Below are positions 46,032 through 57,500 of a stretch of 64,000 nucleotides of DNA, piece after piece. The stretch comes from Cryphonectria parasitica EP155 (Eukaryota; Ascomycota; Sordariomycetes; Diaporthales; Cryphonectriaceae), in the NCBI RefSeq assembly GCF_011745365.1, contig NW_024468912.1, forward strand, positions 3,596,001 to 3,660,000, in the 5' to 3' direction. The position numbers and the translations under genes were made by a program. Position 1 is the stretch's first letter. Each line of letters starts with the position of its first letter. The notes below the pieces were generated by a model. It was not told the DNA's origin, did not search any database, and saw nothing but the letters and a program-made list of their open reading frames with translations.

Positions 46032-46726
46032 GAAATGAAAGTTCGTTCATTGATGGGAACAAAATGGGAACAAAGAGAGAGGAGGGCAAGGAAAAGAAGA
46101 GCGCGAATTGGGCAGGGCATGCAGTATATTTTGTATAATGTTGCGCGTGCTATACATATAATCCGTGCTCGTCTGTGCGATGAGCCTGATGGGATGGTGT
46201 TATAGATGATGATGCATCAACAGAAGGAGGTTGGGTCTGCTTCTGCTAGACTTGGTGGGAATTAGGACTCACATGGCATGGCGTCTGGAGTATGAGACTA
46301 CCATATAAAGATATCTGGATGGGGAACCATTACCACGAAAGATGGAGAAACAATAATCTGGTTCTTAAACTCAACCTTGGCATATCCGGCTCAACTCTAT
46401 CATTTTATCCTAACAAGTAGGGAAAACTCCTTCAAAGATTGCCGGTTTGAAGGGACGGTGGATACGGTGCTATCAAGTCGAATCAGTCACTCATGTAATT
46501 GTATGACCGCCGACTCGGGAGGAGATCGGGATAAGTACGTCAAGTACTCCGCCCCCCTCCCCCCCCCGAGTGGAGCAGCTCTGCCCGTCAACTCGACTCG
46601 ACTCGACTTGACTTGGAATCTCAAATCTGCCCATTAACTACCTGGATTCGCAATTTACTCAATCATTAACTCAAGTTAAGAGACACAGACTCAAGCCACC
46701 CGACCAGCTCAATTACCTTGCCCACC
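46032..46726. other. Intergenic between tandem genes
   Basis: About 0.7 kb; promoter of the oxidase gene. A C-rich run and a tandem CGACT-like repeat occur near 46,550-46,615. No gene was seen. Confidence 0.6.
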
Positions 46727-48534
46727 ATGGCGAACCCTCCTCCTAGGGCGACGACAAAAGTGATCATCGTCGGCGGCGCAGGCACCATAGGATCCTCGAC
46801 GGCCCTCCACCTGCTCCGGGCCGGTTACTCGCCCGCCAACCTCACAGTCCTCGACGTCTATCCTTTTCCCTCGTCCCAATCTGCCGGCAACGACCTCAAC
46901 AAGATCATGGGCATCCGCGTCTCGAGCAAGGCCGAGGTGCGCCTGAGCAAGGAAGCTGCTGATATGTGGAGCCATGATGACCTCTTCAAGCCCTTCTTTC
47001 ACAAGACTGGCAGGGTGAGAAACGACAATTCTTTTATTTATTATGTCGACTTTCGACTTTATTGTTCTTTGATACAAAAAAGCTGATGGTTGCCTCTTTG
47101 CTTCCTGTGTTGGTAGATGGACTGTGAAGTTTCCGAAGAGGGTGTAGCAGCGCTGTGGCGCGAGTATCAAACTCTCATCGACGTAGGGGTGGGAGAGACG
47201 CATGAGTGGCTGGATACTGAAGACAAGCTCCTCGAGAAAGCCCCGTTGTTGCCTCGAGATAATATCAAGGTCAGACTATTGAAACCTCTCCTTCTGCCCT
47301 CCGTGTAGACAACTTACCTAGCCAATGTTTCTGACGACTGTGTTGGTGCTTATCATCAGGGATGGAAAGCTCTCTACAGCCATGATGGGGGCTGGCTGGC
47401 CGCTGCAAAAGCAATCAACGCAATCGGCGAGTTCTGTCGAGACCAAGGCGTTCAGTTTGGCTTTGGCGGGTGAGACATGCGCACCCCAACTTGATGTATT
47501 GATAAGAGGTCAAAATGATGAGCACTGCTGACTCGGAGTGAGTCGAGGACAGTGCCGGCTCCTTCAAGAGACCGCTCTTTGGCAGTGAGGACCCAAACAC
47601 CTGTATCGGGGTCGAGACGGAGGACGGGACGCAGTACTTTGGCGACAAGGTCGTCATCGCAGCCGGGGCATGGAGTCCAACCCTGATCGACCTAGAAGAC
47701 CAGTGCTGCTCCAAGGTGCGCCAAACAACATCTTAAATATCTCTCTCTCTCTCTCTCTTTGATGATCGGATCTCCGCTAACCAAGCCCTGAACACTCCCT
47801 ATAGGCCTGGGTGTATGCACATATCCAGCTCACCCCCGAGGAAGCCCTCGAATACAAGGGCGTGCCGGTCGTGTACCACAGCGACATCGGTTTCTTCTTC
47901 GAGCCCAACGAAAACGGCGTCATCAAAGTCTGCGATGAATTCCCGGGCTACACCAGGTACAAGATGCACCAGCCGTACGGCGCCGAGTCACCCGTGCCGG
48001 TGTCTGTCCCGCGGTCGCACGCAAAGCACCCGACGGACACGTACCCCGACGCGTCCGAGGTGACGATACGCAAGGCCATCTCGACATATCTTCCGCGGTT
48101 CGAGGGGAAGAAGCTGTTCAACAGGGCGCTCTGTTGGTGTACTGACACGGCAGATTCCTCTCTGTTGATATGTGAGCATCCCAAGTGGAAGAACCTCATA
48201 CTCGCAACAGGAGACAGCGGGTGAGTTGGTCTAGAGCCTCCCCTTCCCCTTTGCCCCCAAGGAAGAAAGGAAAATGAAAACCCCATATTTCTTTTGCCGA
48301 GAGACTTGGCAGCTGACAGATTGATTCAATGGCAGACACACTTTTAAATTGCTGCCAAGCATAGGCAAACATGTTGTGGAGCTGATAGAGGACAACCTGG
48401 CAGAGGACTTGGCTCGTGAATGGCGTTGGCGGCCAGGCTCGGGCGATGCTCGCAAGTCCACTCGTGCAGCTCCTGCCAAGGACCTTGCAGATATGCCTGG
48501 ATGGAATCACGATGATGGGAACTCTAATTCATGA
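46727..48534 (+). CDS. Fructosyl-amine oxidase (amadoriase)-like flavoprotein
   Basis: Six exons (46727-47014, 47117-47269, 47360-47469, 47553-47715, 47805-48220, 48336-48534) encode 442 aa, the normal amadoriase length. The dinucleotide fold VIIVGGAGTIGSSTALHLL opens the protein. YFGDKVVIAAGAWSPTL is the DAO-family FAD strand. ALCWCTDTADSSLLICEHP carries the Cys expected to bind FAD covalently, and LILATGDSGHTFKLLPSIG is the C-terminal FAD site; the last intron falls inside it. Introns have good branch sites (GCTAACC, GCTGAC). The family oxidises fructosyl amino acids, releasing glucosone, amine and hydrogen peroxide. The C-terminus (DDGNSNS) lacks the SKL-type peroxisomal signal found in many relatives. 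Confidence 0.92.
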
Positions 48535-49332
48535 TTTGTTCCTGGACCAAAGGCTTGAGTAGTAGCGTTTGTTGAAGATACTAACTGGGAAAAATCTATA
48601 ATGGTAAGCAATTGCAAACTATTCATACTTGCTCGGCTAGAAAAAGACAATCAAGATTTAACCTCGAGTTTTTATTCAACTCAAAATTACTGAAGTTTCT
48701 CTCGTCCAACTGCGTACTTGCTCACCAGGTATGTCAATCATTCAACTCTGGTCACGCTGGAAACTACATGACTGGCAGTTTGGATCGCAACAATTAGATA
48801 TAATTTGCTTGTTGAGTTGGCTTATCTCATCTCAATTTCCCCCTTACTGCCCTGTTGAGATCCGGTCTCCGATTCAAGGTCATAATCTTGATGGTACGTT
48901 GGTTGTACTCGAGTCTAAGAGGCTCTTCCACGAGCGTCCTCAAATAATTAAAACCCGTACGTCAAACGCATTGGAACCAGGATAAAGTCATTCCTCTGGC
49001 AAGTCTTTTTCTGTCCCTAGGAGACTGTACCGAAGACAAAAATCACGTCATAAGAACAAGCTATTATTCAGACCGCTATTCATACGGTCAAATCAGTCTG
49101 TGTTTTAAAAGTAAGTAGATATATGTATAGAGCCATTTGTGAACGAGCTCAACCATAATCAAATCGAAGACAAATTCATCATAGAACAGCCAGGTCCAGC
49201 CCAAAGGCTACACCGGCTGTCTAAAAGATCATTGACGCAATTCGTGTCTCCCATGCAATCAGGACCATAACCTGCCAAATCTTTCAGGCTACTCATTGTG
49301 TAGGCCAGTCCAACGAAACGGCCACAAGCATC
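48535..49332. other. Convergent intergenic
   Basis: This is the 3' flanks of the oxidase (+) and SDR (-) genes. No gene was recognised. Confidence 0.6.
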
Positions 49333-50301
49333 CTAAGAAGTAGCCATGTGGGCTCCTCCACCCACATGGAAAGTCTGGCCAGTGAGCCACTGCGACTCCG
49401 GGCTCGCCACCAGCGCCACGACGCCCGCGATGTCGTCCGGCATGCCGGGGCGGCCCAGGGGGCTCCAGGCGCTGACCTTGGCATCGATCTCGTCGATGGT
49501 CATGTCCTTGCCGTTGGGGAAGTAGTCGGCCGCCGCCTGCGCGTACATGTCACTCTTGATGCCGCCAGGGGCGATGGCGTTGACGGTGATCTGCTTGGAG
49601 CCAAAGTCCCAGGCCAGACACTTGATCATGCCCGTGATGGCTGCCTTGGAGGCAGAGTAGATGGCATGGCGCGGGAAACCCTGCATCTCTCTTGCGTGAG
49701 AAAAATGACGTTCAATCTACAACAGACAAAGGAAGGGGGGGGGGGGGGGGTTTCTTACCATGGCAGCAGAGATGCTGCTTATCAGGATCAGCCGCCCTCC
49801 ATTCTCCATGACCTTATAGGCCTCCTGCGCCACAAAGAACTGCGCCTTGACGTTCACGGCAAACACCTTGTCAATCTCCTCGCCCGTGACCGTCTCGATG
49901 TCACCAAAGTGCTCGATGCCAGAGTTGCTCATGACAATGTCCACGCGGCCGAGCTCCTTCTTGGCCGCCCCAAAGAGGCGCGCGATGTCGTCGCGGTTCG
50001 AGACGTCGGCCTGCACACAGACGGCCCGGACGCCGTGCTCATCGCGCGCACGGGCCGCGACGGCCTCGGCGGACTGGGCAGAGGCGACGTAGTTGATGAC
50101 CACGTCCGCCCCGTGCGAGGCGAGCTTCAGGGCGATGGCGGCGCCGATGCCGCGGGAGGAGCCGGTGACTATGCGATTTTGCGGCATCAGTAAGGGTGGT
50201 GGACTTTAGAGTGAGCATCAAAGGTGTTCTTTGTTAGAAACTGAAGGAGATGTCCTACCAATGGCCACTTTGCCCTTCAGGTTTCTCAACTGCTCGGACA
50301 T
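49333..50301 (-). CDS. SDR reductase, hydroxynaphthalene/versicolorin reductase type
   Basis: Three exons (50259-50301, 49759-50168, 49333-49680) give 266 aa, the usual classical-SDR length. The first splice creates GKVAIVTGSSRGIGAAIALK, the NADPH-binding motif. SNSGIEHFG replaces NNAG, as in melanin-pathway tetra/trihydroxynaphthalene reductases and Ver-1. The catalytic Ser is in LILISSISA and the YxxxK in AIYSASKAAI (after the second splice). PGGIKSDMYAQAAADYFPNG, SPLGRPGMPDDIAGVVALVA and the GGGA end are strongly of this group. It probably reduces an aromatic polyketide or similar ketone. No polyketide synthase is in view, so a pathway role is open. The second intron contains a G16/C16 tract (49,735-49,750). 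Confidence 0.9.
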
Positions 50302-51977
50302 GATTCCTTCCTTTTCTTGTGTTAAATCTAGCTGAGAGCTGGTAACTGTAACGGTTGTGTTGATGATTCGAGCTGTTTTGTCTTGGTGAACTTAGCAATG
50401 CGAATCACCAGAGTTCGAGGACTCTCCCTTGACTTCTTATGTAGTTCCAGTTCTTTTGCTATGTGTTCGATCGAGTATATGCTATTACTGTAAAGTAAAC
50501 AGATCGACGTCATTATACCCTCTGTTGTCCGAAGTTGTGTTAGGAAGGATTGCTATGAGGCCTCAATGATTAATGTAAGGGGGTTGTCAGGACGGTTGAG
50601 CGCGAAAGGCCGAGCAAGTCAATGGATGGTTCAGGAGAGGTAGTGAGCAGCCACTTACGCGGTAGGCCATCGACATAGTATGGTTTCATTCGTAGTGTAA
50701 TACGGAGGCGCGCCTCGCTTTTGCTTATCAATATTTCAACCCTCGTCCTTGTTGTCGCTGTCCGACTTCCATAGGACGACGAGAACTTCACACAAGCTCA
50801 AGCGCATGGCCTCTCTTGCTGCTGTGTCCTGTTGCTCTCATAATGAGCCCCCAGAATCAATGAATTACTAACTCTTAACTCTAGGGCCCATGATTTCCTT
50901 CCTTCTCCGGCTAAACTAATCCTCAACCTAGACTTTGGCGCAACTGTCGCATCCCGAGCAGAGACAACACGGGGGCTGCAAGCCATAGCGAACAATCGTG
51001 CAGCGAGCATCTACATTGACACGATGAGGTCACGATCTTGTGGCACTGAATGAAGCAAGCGAGAAAGGTCTCACCGGTGCTCAACGTATCCTGCTGCCCA
51101 GCATCATTCATCTTCACTGCCTACGTGGGGACTGGAAACCCGCACAAGACACCAGGTATATTTTTTTTTTTAAAAAACTTAGACTGTAACGCTTGTCTCA
51201 GACTTGACGAGTGATTAGCAAAGCTTTGATAGATTTATTCCTGCAATGGACCGTATTGCTGATAGAGCTTTCATTTTGAGGACCGAGAAAATACTCAATA
51301 ATTTCGTGAAATTATTACCCTGCTACACAGATAATCCGCTCGACCTCACTTTTCCCCTTCTCAACTTCTGCAACACCGTATAGATATCATTATGCATATC
51401 ACTGCCATAGTTACAGACTGTCCACGGCAACCGTGTGTCCCTCTAGCTGCTACTCATCGGACTTCTGAGCCCCGCCTCTGTGTCCATGTTTGCTTGTATA
51501 AGGAGTGACAAGTCTTGCGTGAGGTATCACGGCCTGCCTTCACATTCACAAAGACGCCCCGTTCATTCGCACTCACATGCACACGAGCTGAATATAAGAG
51601 GCTTCCAGCCCAGGCAAGAGCACCGACTGGGGCTCCTTAGGCGAGCCATAAATGAGAGAACCCTCCTCATGCGAACGGCCCGTCGGTAGTAACGACGGAC
51701 AGACCTCTTGTCCCTTTTTTGGGGGGGGGAGGGGGAAGGGGTCGTCATGTTGAACAAACAAACACAGCCAGCTCTGCAGCGGTTGAACCAGCACGACTTC
51801 CTCATCTTTTGCATTGAAGCGATACGAAAATCACTCTTCTAACCTCATAGCCAATTCCCTATCCAAACCAACCAGCCAAGTCCAACAACGACAACAACTT
51901 TCAGAACCGTGCTGCGCTCGCCTCACCCTCCGCCGTCCCCACCTCTCTCCTACTTCCCCAAGACAACAATACATGCC
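50302..51977. other. Divergent 1.7-kb intergenic
   Basis: It lies between the SDR (-) and the small membrane-protein gene (+). ORFs under 85 codons without motifs; no gene called. Confidence 0.55.
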
Positions 51978-52640
51978 ATGGAGGAGGAAGCACAGACGGG
52001 CCACCAAGCCTCCTGGAAGTCCCGCGCCTGGCCCGGCCCCTCAGCTATGCTCTCGTCCTGGGTTCGCCTCCGCAGCACCGGCCCCGGCCCCGGCCCCAAC
52101 CATGGCCCCGCCCTCCTCCTCCGCCGCCTCAGCATGTGGACGATTCTCCTCATCCGCGTCCTCATCTCCGTCCTCATGGTCATCCTGCGCACCCTAGGCC
52201 CCCAGACGATCAGCGTGGCCGTCGGTGCCGTCCTGCTCGTGCTCAACCTCGTCTCCACCGTCTGGTGCCTCACTATGATCGACCGCGCCGAGGGGGTTCG
52301 GGATGTCTTCTGCCTGCGGATCGTAAGTCAACCCGCTGCTGGCTCTGCTGGCACTGTGTAGTGCTGTCTGTCGCCCCGTGAAGAAACAAGAGAGAGAGAG
52401 AGAGAGAGAACAAGCTGACACTCTGCCTTTCCCTTGCCGGATCTCTTGGGATGCATGTTCTAGGGCCGGAAACACCTCGACGTCTTTGTCGTCTTCTGTG
52501 CTGTCTCCCATATTCTCATGCTTGCTGGCTTCTTCACTTTTACTGGCTACGTGGTGGCCAATATCGTTTGGTTCCTTCTCTGGGCGCTGCTCGCAGGGTA
52601 CGGGTTCATCTGCTGCAAGGCATCGGATTATATTGCCTGA
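51978..52640 (+). CDS. Small tetraspan membrane protein
   Basis: Two exons (51978-52322 and 52464-52640) join in phase 0 over a 141-nt intron (GTAAGT...TTCTAG) that contains an (AG)n repeat (52,389-52,409). The product is 173 aa. After a Pro/Gly-rich N-terminus come hydrophobic helices MWTILLIRVLISVLMVIL, TISVAVGAVLLVLNLVSTVW, VFVVFCAVSHILMLAGFFTF and IVWFLLWALLAGYGFICC. The layout resembles MARVEL-like fungal membrane proteins, but no diagnostic motif is seen, so the function is unknown. The start ATG at 51,978 is chosen because the longer upstream reading is Pro/Ser junk. It converges with the CHS7-like gene. Confidence 0.75.
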
Positions 52641-53209
52641 TAAATGTTTGCGAATCTCTCAGCAGACTCAAAGTGTATTAAGTACTGACTGAAGCCCGGG
52701 TGGAGAGGGGGAAGGGGTGGCGCTTCAGCATGCAAGCCGTTGTGAATGTGTGCTTGGCATACCAAACTTGTGATTCAGGGCACGAATTTCTGAGGGGGTG
52801 GTTGGTTGTTGGAGGGCTGCCTGATCAAACATCGCCATTGTATAAGTAGGTTTATGATGAACACTGCATTATTGTAGTCCTGATGACCGCTGGTGTCGGT
52901 TGACTCGATGCTACCGTAGGGCTTTCTCACGCGTCCTTTCCCCCTAAAAGGCTGTTAGGTGAATGCGCAGGTTAGGGACCTGTGGAGAAGGAGAAAGACA
53001 AAGAGACGAGTAATTTTTAGACGGGTATTGATTGATTGATATTCTATCGTATCCACATTATCATTGATCGACTGGGTATAGATTATCCGGCCAACTGCCC
53101 ACACGCCCTCCCCGCCTGCCCTTCGAAGGCTGGTATCATTATAATGCTTAAGAAAGTAGAGAAGGAAAATGAAGGGGGAGTGTCTGACCCGGTTCCGGGA
53201 ACTGACAAA
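52641..53209. other. Convergent intergenic
   Basis: Short 3'-flank spacer; nothing recognised. Confidence 0.6.
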
Positions 53210-54550
53210 CTATGGATACGTGTTTCCGACCGTCATTGGCCAGTCGTCCTCTGTGATTGAGGACCAGAAGATCCAGATCATTACGACGGACAGGAGTGTG
53301 AAGAGTGTCTCGAAGAGCGCACCGTCGATCTTGCCGTTTGTGCCGGCGCAGATATGAGAACTGATGGCATAGTTGAAGATCTGGCCAAGGGCGAAGAGGA
53401 CGGCAGCCAGAGTCAGGTAGATCATGGGTCTCGTCTCACCGAGAACTCTTAGGACGAGGACGGTCTCGAGAACATAGAAGGCGACGAGGAAGATGAGCGG
53501 GATGAGCTGGTAGAGCACGTAGAGGGCGATGTTTCGATAGGGCGCTTGGTAGCTCCCATCCCAATAGCCTGTCCAACCATAACCAGTGGCGAGGGCGATG
53601 AAACCGGTGCCGATGAGAAGGATGGCGGCTGAGATAAGTAGCAGACCCAGAGAGAGTGGCGTCCCGTCGTCTAGAACCTGGTATCCGACGACTGCGTTGA
53701 GCATAAGTATCCATGTCGTGGCGATGATGAAGCCGATGTGAATTCCAGTGAAGGCAACTCGAACACGAGACTCGAGAGGAAACTCTCCAACGGTGAAGAT
53801 CTCGCATATCGACAGGACGAGGTAACAGGCGAGGAACAGTTGCATTTCCCTATAACGTGTCAATAAGACTGGACGGATAGGTGCTGGTGTCAAAAAAGAC
53901 GAAAGGCTGGGCCGTTGGACAACCAATTATCCTGACAGAAAATTGCCCGTCCGATGCCATCGATCCTCCCACCAGGCGCTTCATCCCTTATTGAATGGAA
54001 TTCCACTGCCCTCGAGGCGAGACCAACACCGCCGACCAGTCCATGAAGACGCAATGTGGTATGCCTCCACACGAAAACACATGATGCCGCAAAAAATACG
54101 GTAAAGCATAAGGTCGTTGTTGGAAAAAATGGAAAGGGCACGTACCTTCTGCCGACAGCAGCCCGTTTTCTCTCAGACCGCAAGATCAGGTATATGCTCG
54201 TCAGAATAGCAAAGCCGCATAATAATATCGATCCTATCCACGTTGGTCAGCTGGGAAGACGGCCAGCGAGCGATGACGATGCCATCGGGTCCCGTCAAGA
54301 CATACCCAGGTTGCCCAGGTGTCGCCCACCACTCAGTGGGATGCCCACCAGGTGGCAGCTATCGGCCGTGTCCCATGGCCCGCTCTGGTTGTGTGCTGTC
54401 GAGAGGAGGTTGCAGACTGGCAGGGTAGAATCTCGGCAGAAGTTCTAACGTGATGGGGATGGTATTAGTATGTCAATTGGCGCCTCAGGATAGGAGTTGG
54501 TGATTGTAGAGCTTGCTTACGCCGAAATTTCCGAATTGCGTCGCCACCAT
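53210..54550 (-). CDS. Chitin synthase export chaperone (CHS7 family)
   Basis: Four exons (54521-54550, 54306-54444, 54146-54233, 53210-53849) keep phase and give 298 aa. The spliced N-terminus MVATQFGNFGNFCRDSTLPV resembles the CHS7 start (a Phe-Gly-Asp/Asn-Phe, then Cys and LPLC-type motif). Seven hydrophobic helices follow. The core IHIGFIIATTWILMLNAVVG and LDDGTPLSLGLLLISAAILL are the family hallmark, with EDDWPMTV near the end. CHS7 proteins are ER membrane chaperones needed for chitin synthase exit to the plasma membrane. The third intron is 296 nt, the longest in the window. The C-terminal tail is short compared with typical family members, so this may be a paralogue and not the principal CHS7. 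Confidence 0.9.
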
Positions 54551-57500
54551 TGTGTGAGTGCAGCAAAAGCGGCTCGTCCGAGGAAACTGCCTTTCCGAGT
54601 AAAGAAACCCACGAGGGTTCAGTTCAAGGAGCGATTAGGCCGCGTGCAAAGATCAGCAGCTGGTTTATCTCCAAGCAGGTCGAGTCGACTCTTCGGCGTT
54701 CACCGTTGAATTCGAGTGCGATGAGGACAGATCAAGCCTGGTTGGGTCAGGAACCAGTCAAGCTGATTGACTACCCAGGACCCAGGAGAGAGACGACCTC
54801 AGCAGAATTCAGCGAAGACGGTCAAGAACCGACGGTGTAGAATGCGGCAAGAGTTGGTGGGTCGGCTGTCTTCTCCCTTCTGGATTGTATCTTTGGTCCG
54901 AGCTCTTTTGTTTCCTCGCTTTTATGGCTGAATCGATCAGTGGACCGCGTCTTCCCGCTTTACTGCCATCCAGCAGGGCGAATTGTCTTCTGTCTCTTGG
55001 CTTTGCAGGAGTTGGCAACTGAACGTGCCCTTTGATGTTTTTCCCCCCCTCTTCTTTTTCTTCCTTGAATTAATTACTCCTCCTCCTGACGTCGCAATGG
55101 GTGGGATTCGAAAATTTGGTACCGCGTTCCGAGTCGATCGTGAATTTTGAGTTGTCTGTTGCGGGTCGCTGAGAATCGCATGCAGAAAACTGGGCGAGGG
55201 CTGCGCAAGGCAGAGACAGGCGGTTTTAAGAAAATAAGAGGGCAAAGCACGAGCTCGGCGGGCGCGGCGCGGCGGGAAGGAACGAAACCTCGCCCCTGCA
55301 CCCTGCCTATTATGTATGTGTACTTGAGTACCTTGCCTACACATGCATGCACCAAGCAGAAGACGCAGTTCTGGCAGGATTGCCAAGGAAGCTGCGATTA
55401 GATGCGAGGCCTGCGACCGGGGTGGTCCTGGGGTGATCCCACAGCGGTTGGCTGGTACCAGCGTCCTAGAGGCGGTCGGCCCCACTCCTCCAGGTGGATT
55501 GGTCCTCGCTGATTGGCTGAATTGATGGCCGATGGGCCAGAAATGGTACCTCGGGAGTTACTCTGTGAAATGAACCAGGACCTCCGAGATGACAGGTCCT
55601 CTCCGCGGTGGTTTTTCCTTGGCTGGACGAACAGAAAGAGAAAAAAGCCATAGGATTCTTAAAATTGGTGTCGCTGCTTGCCCGGGACGATGTCCTGCGT
55701 TGCACTTTGATCTGGTTTTCTTTTCTTTCCTTGCCTGAGTCCGACGTGACCAAGAAGAGACATGTGTACTATGGTACCGCATGTTTCACCTGCCATTTGT
55801 CCAAACCGCCTAAGGGGATTGATTAGTTCGGGGCACGGGCTGGGGACAATTCAACCAGGAGACGCCACTATGTAGATTGTATTGTTAGGTACGGAAGTTT
55901 AAAATAAGAACAGCAATAGCATGGAGAAAAGCAGATTATTCGCATTGGCTACTTATGCAGGATGAGGAAGAAAGTGTTGGAGGGGGGTTGGTTGGCGCTG
56001 CTGATACAATAGCAGGGAAATTTGGCGCGGTACTTACTCAAGTACCTTGTATCAGGTATCGTGGCCACACAAGTCGAGCGCTAAACATGAGATCCCGGCT
56101 GACGAATTCCAGGTCGAGGTTGCAGTCCTTCCAGTCTGACCTGGAACGACCGATCGCCATCTGCCATCCTGCCCGGACAGAGCACATCTGTCGCCTGACT
56201 TTGCACCATCTCACCTCACATATTCAAGCGCGCCATCTCATTAGCCGACCGGTATCCGTCTCGTTTTCAAGAAATCTCGCCATCCTCATGCATGATGAGC
56301 TGGACCGACTCCGGCATGCATGCTCTTCTGCTTAGTAGTGCCAATGTACCATAGGACGATATGTCCCATGCAAGTTATGCTACAATGCCACTCACTCATT
56401 GCTGCGCCGCACTGCCCCCGGTGGGTGTCATAGTGGGGGGACCACCCTCCTTCGACCATGACCACCACCCCTACCCGCAGTCATGCAGTGGTCTGCCGCA
56501 TAGCATATTAACAGCCATGATATGGGGAGAGAGGAAGGGGTGGGCACAGCCACACGCCACAGCCCCGACTTGTTGACTGGCTGGGCGGCATGCGTTGGGC
56601 CCCCAATTGTTGTGTGCAACCGATGGTCATACACTAAACACAAAAATGTCCATGGTAGCGAGCCTCCATATCAGGTTTTTGCCCTTTGCTGATCATCATC
56701 AACACGATGATCGTGCTTGTTCGAAAAATTATTCGTCACGTCCACGGTTTTAGCTCCATAACAGCGCGTCGAATTCGGGGTCAGACTCGCTGGACCACCC
56801 CTTGCACGTCGCGACCGATGTCTTGGAAATCGCCCCGCCCCCTGCTCAGTTGGAAGGGGAAATCAACCCAATGTTGAGAATAGGTATACTGTATGCCCAA
56901 CCATGGCTGCATTTGTAGGAGCCCAGCTGTCAGCCCAGCCCCTTCAGCCGACACACACTACCGTACCACAGTCATTGATCACATGCACTAGCGTTATGAG
57001 CCCCTCGAACTCTGATAGGCAGTCAATGGGACAAAACACGAGGACGACTACTGCAGGCAGTGTACTATGGTAGGTCAAAACTTTCAGGATGAAGCATGGT
57101 GCTGACAGCATAGCTTTTGGAGTCCTTCCGATAAGCAGAGTAGTGCTCATGCTCTTTGCTCATCCTGCACTGGACATTTCTTCGTGAGATATTACTCTGG
57201 CCTGAAGACTAGAGAGCCTTCAAGTGGAGGCTAACAGGTGCTGGTGGAAGAAGAGAGGCCTAGGAGTCTGTCAAGATTGGATTTGTACGGGCTGTCATAT
57301 CTCGTTGAAACTTCCACTGGCGGTTCTCTTCTACATATCCAACACATGAGCGGTGCTCTCAGTGAGAGCTACTCCGAGGTTTATACTTCGTACCGAGCGG
57401 TACGTTGGATTCGGGTGGTACTATCTCTCGACAACCACTTTTTCGACCTGGAAAAACCCCAAACTCAACGTCGACCAATTCTTGGGGTCGCATACATTGT

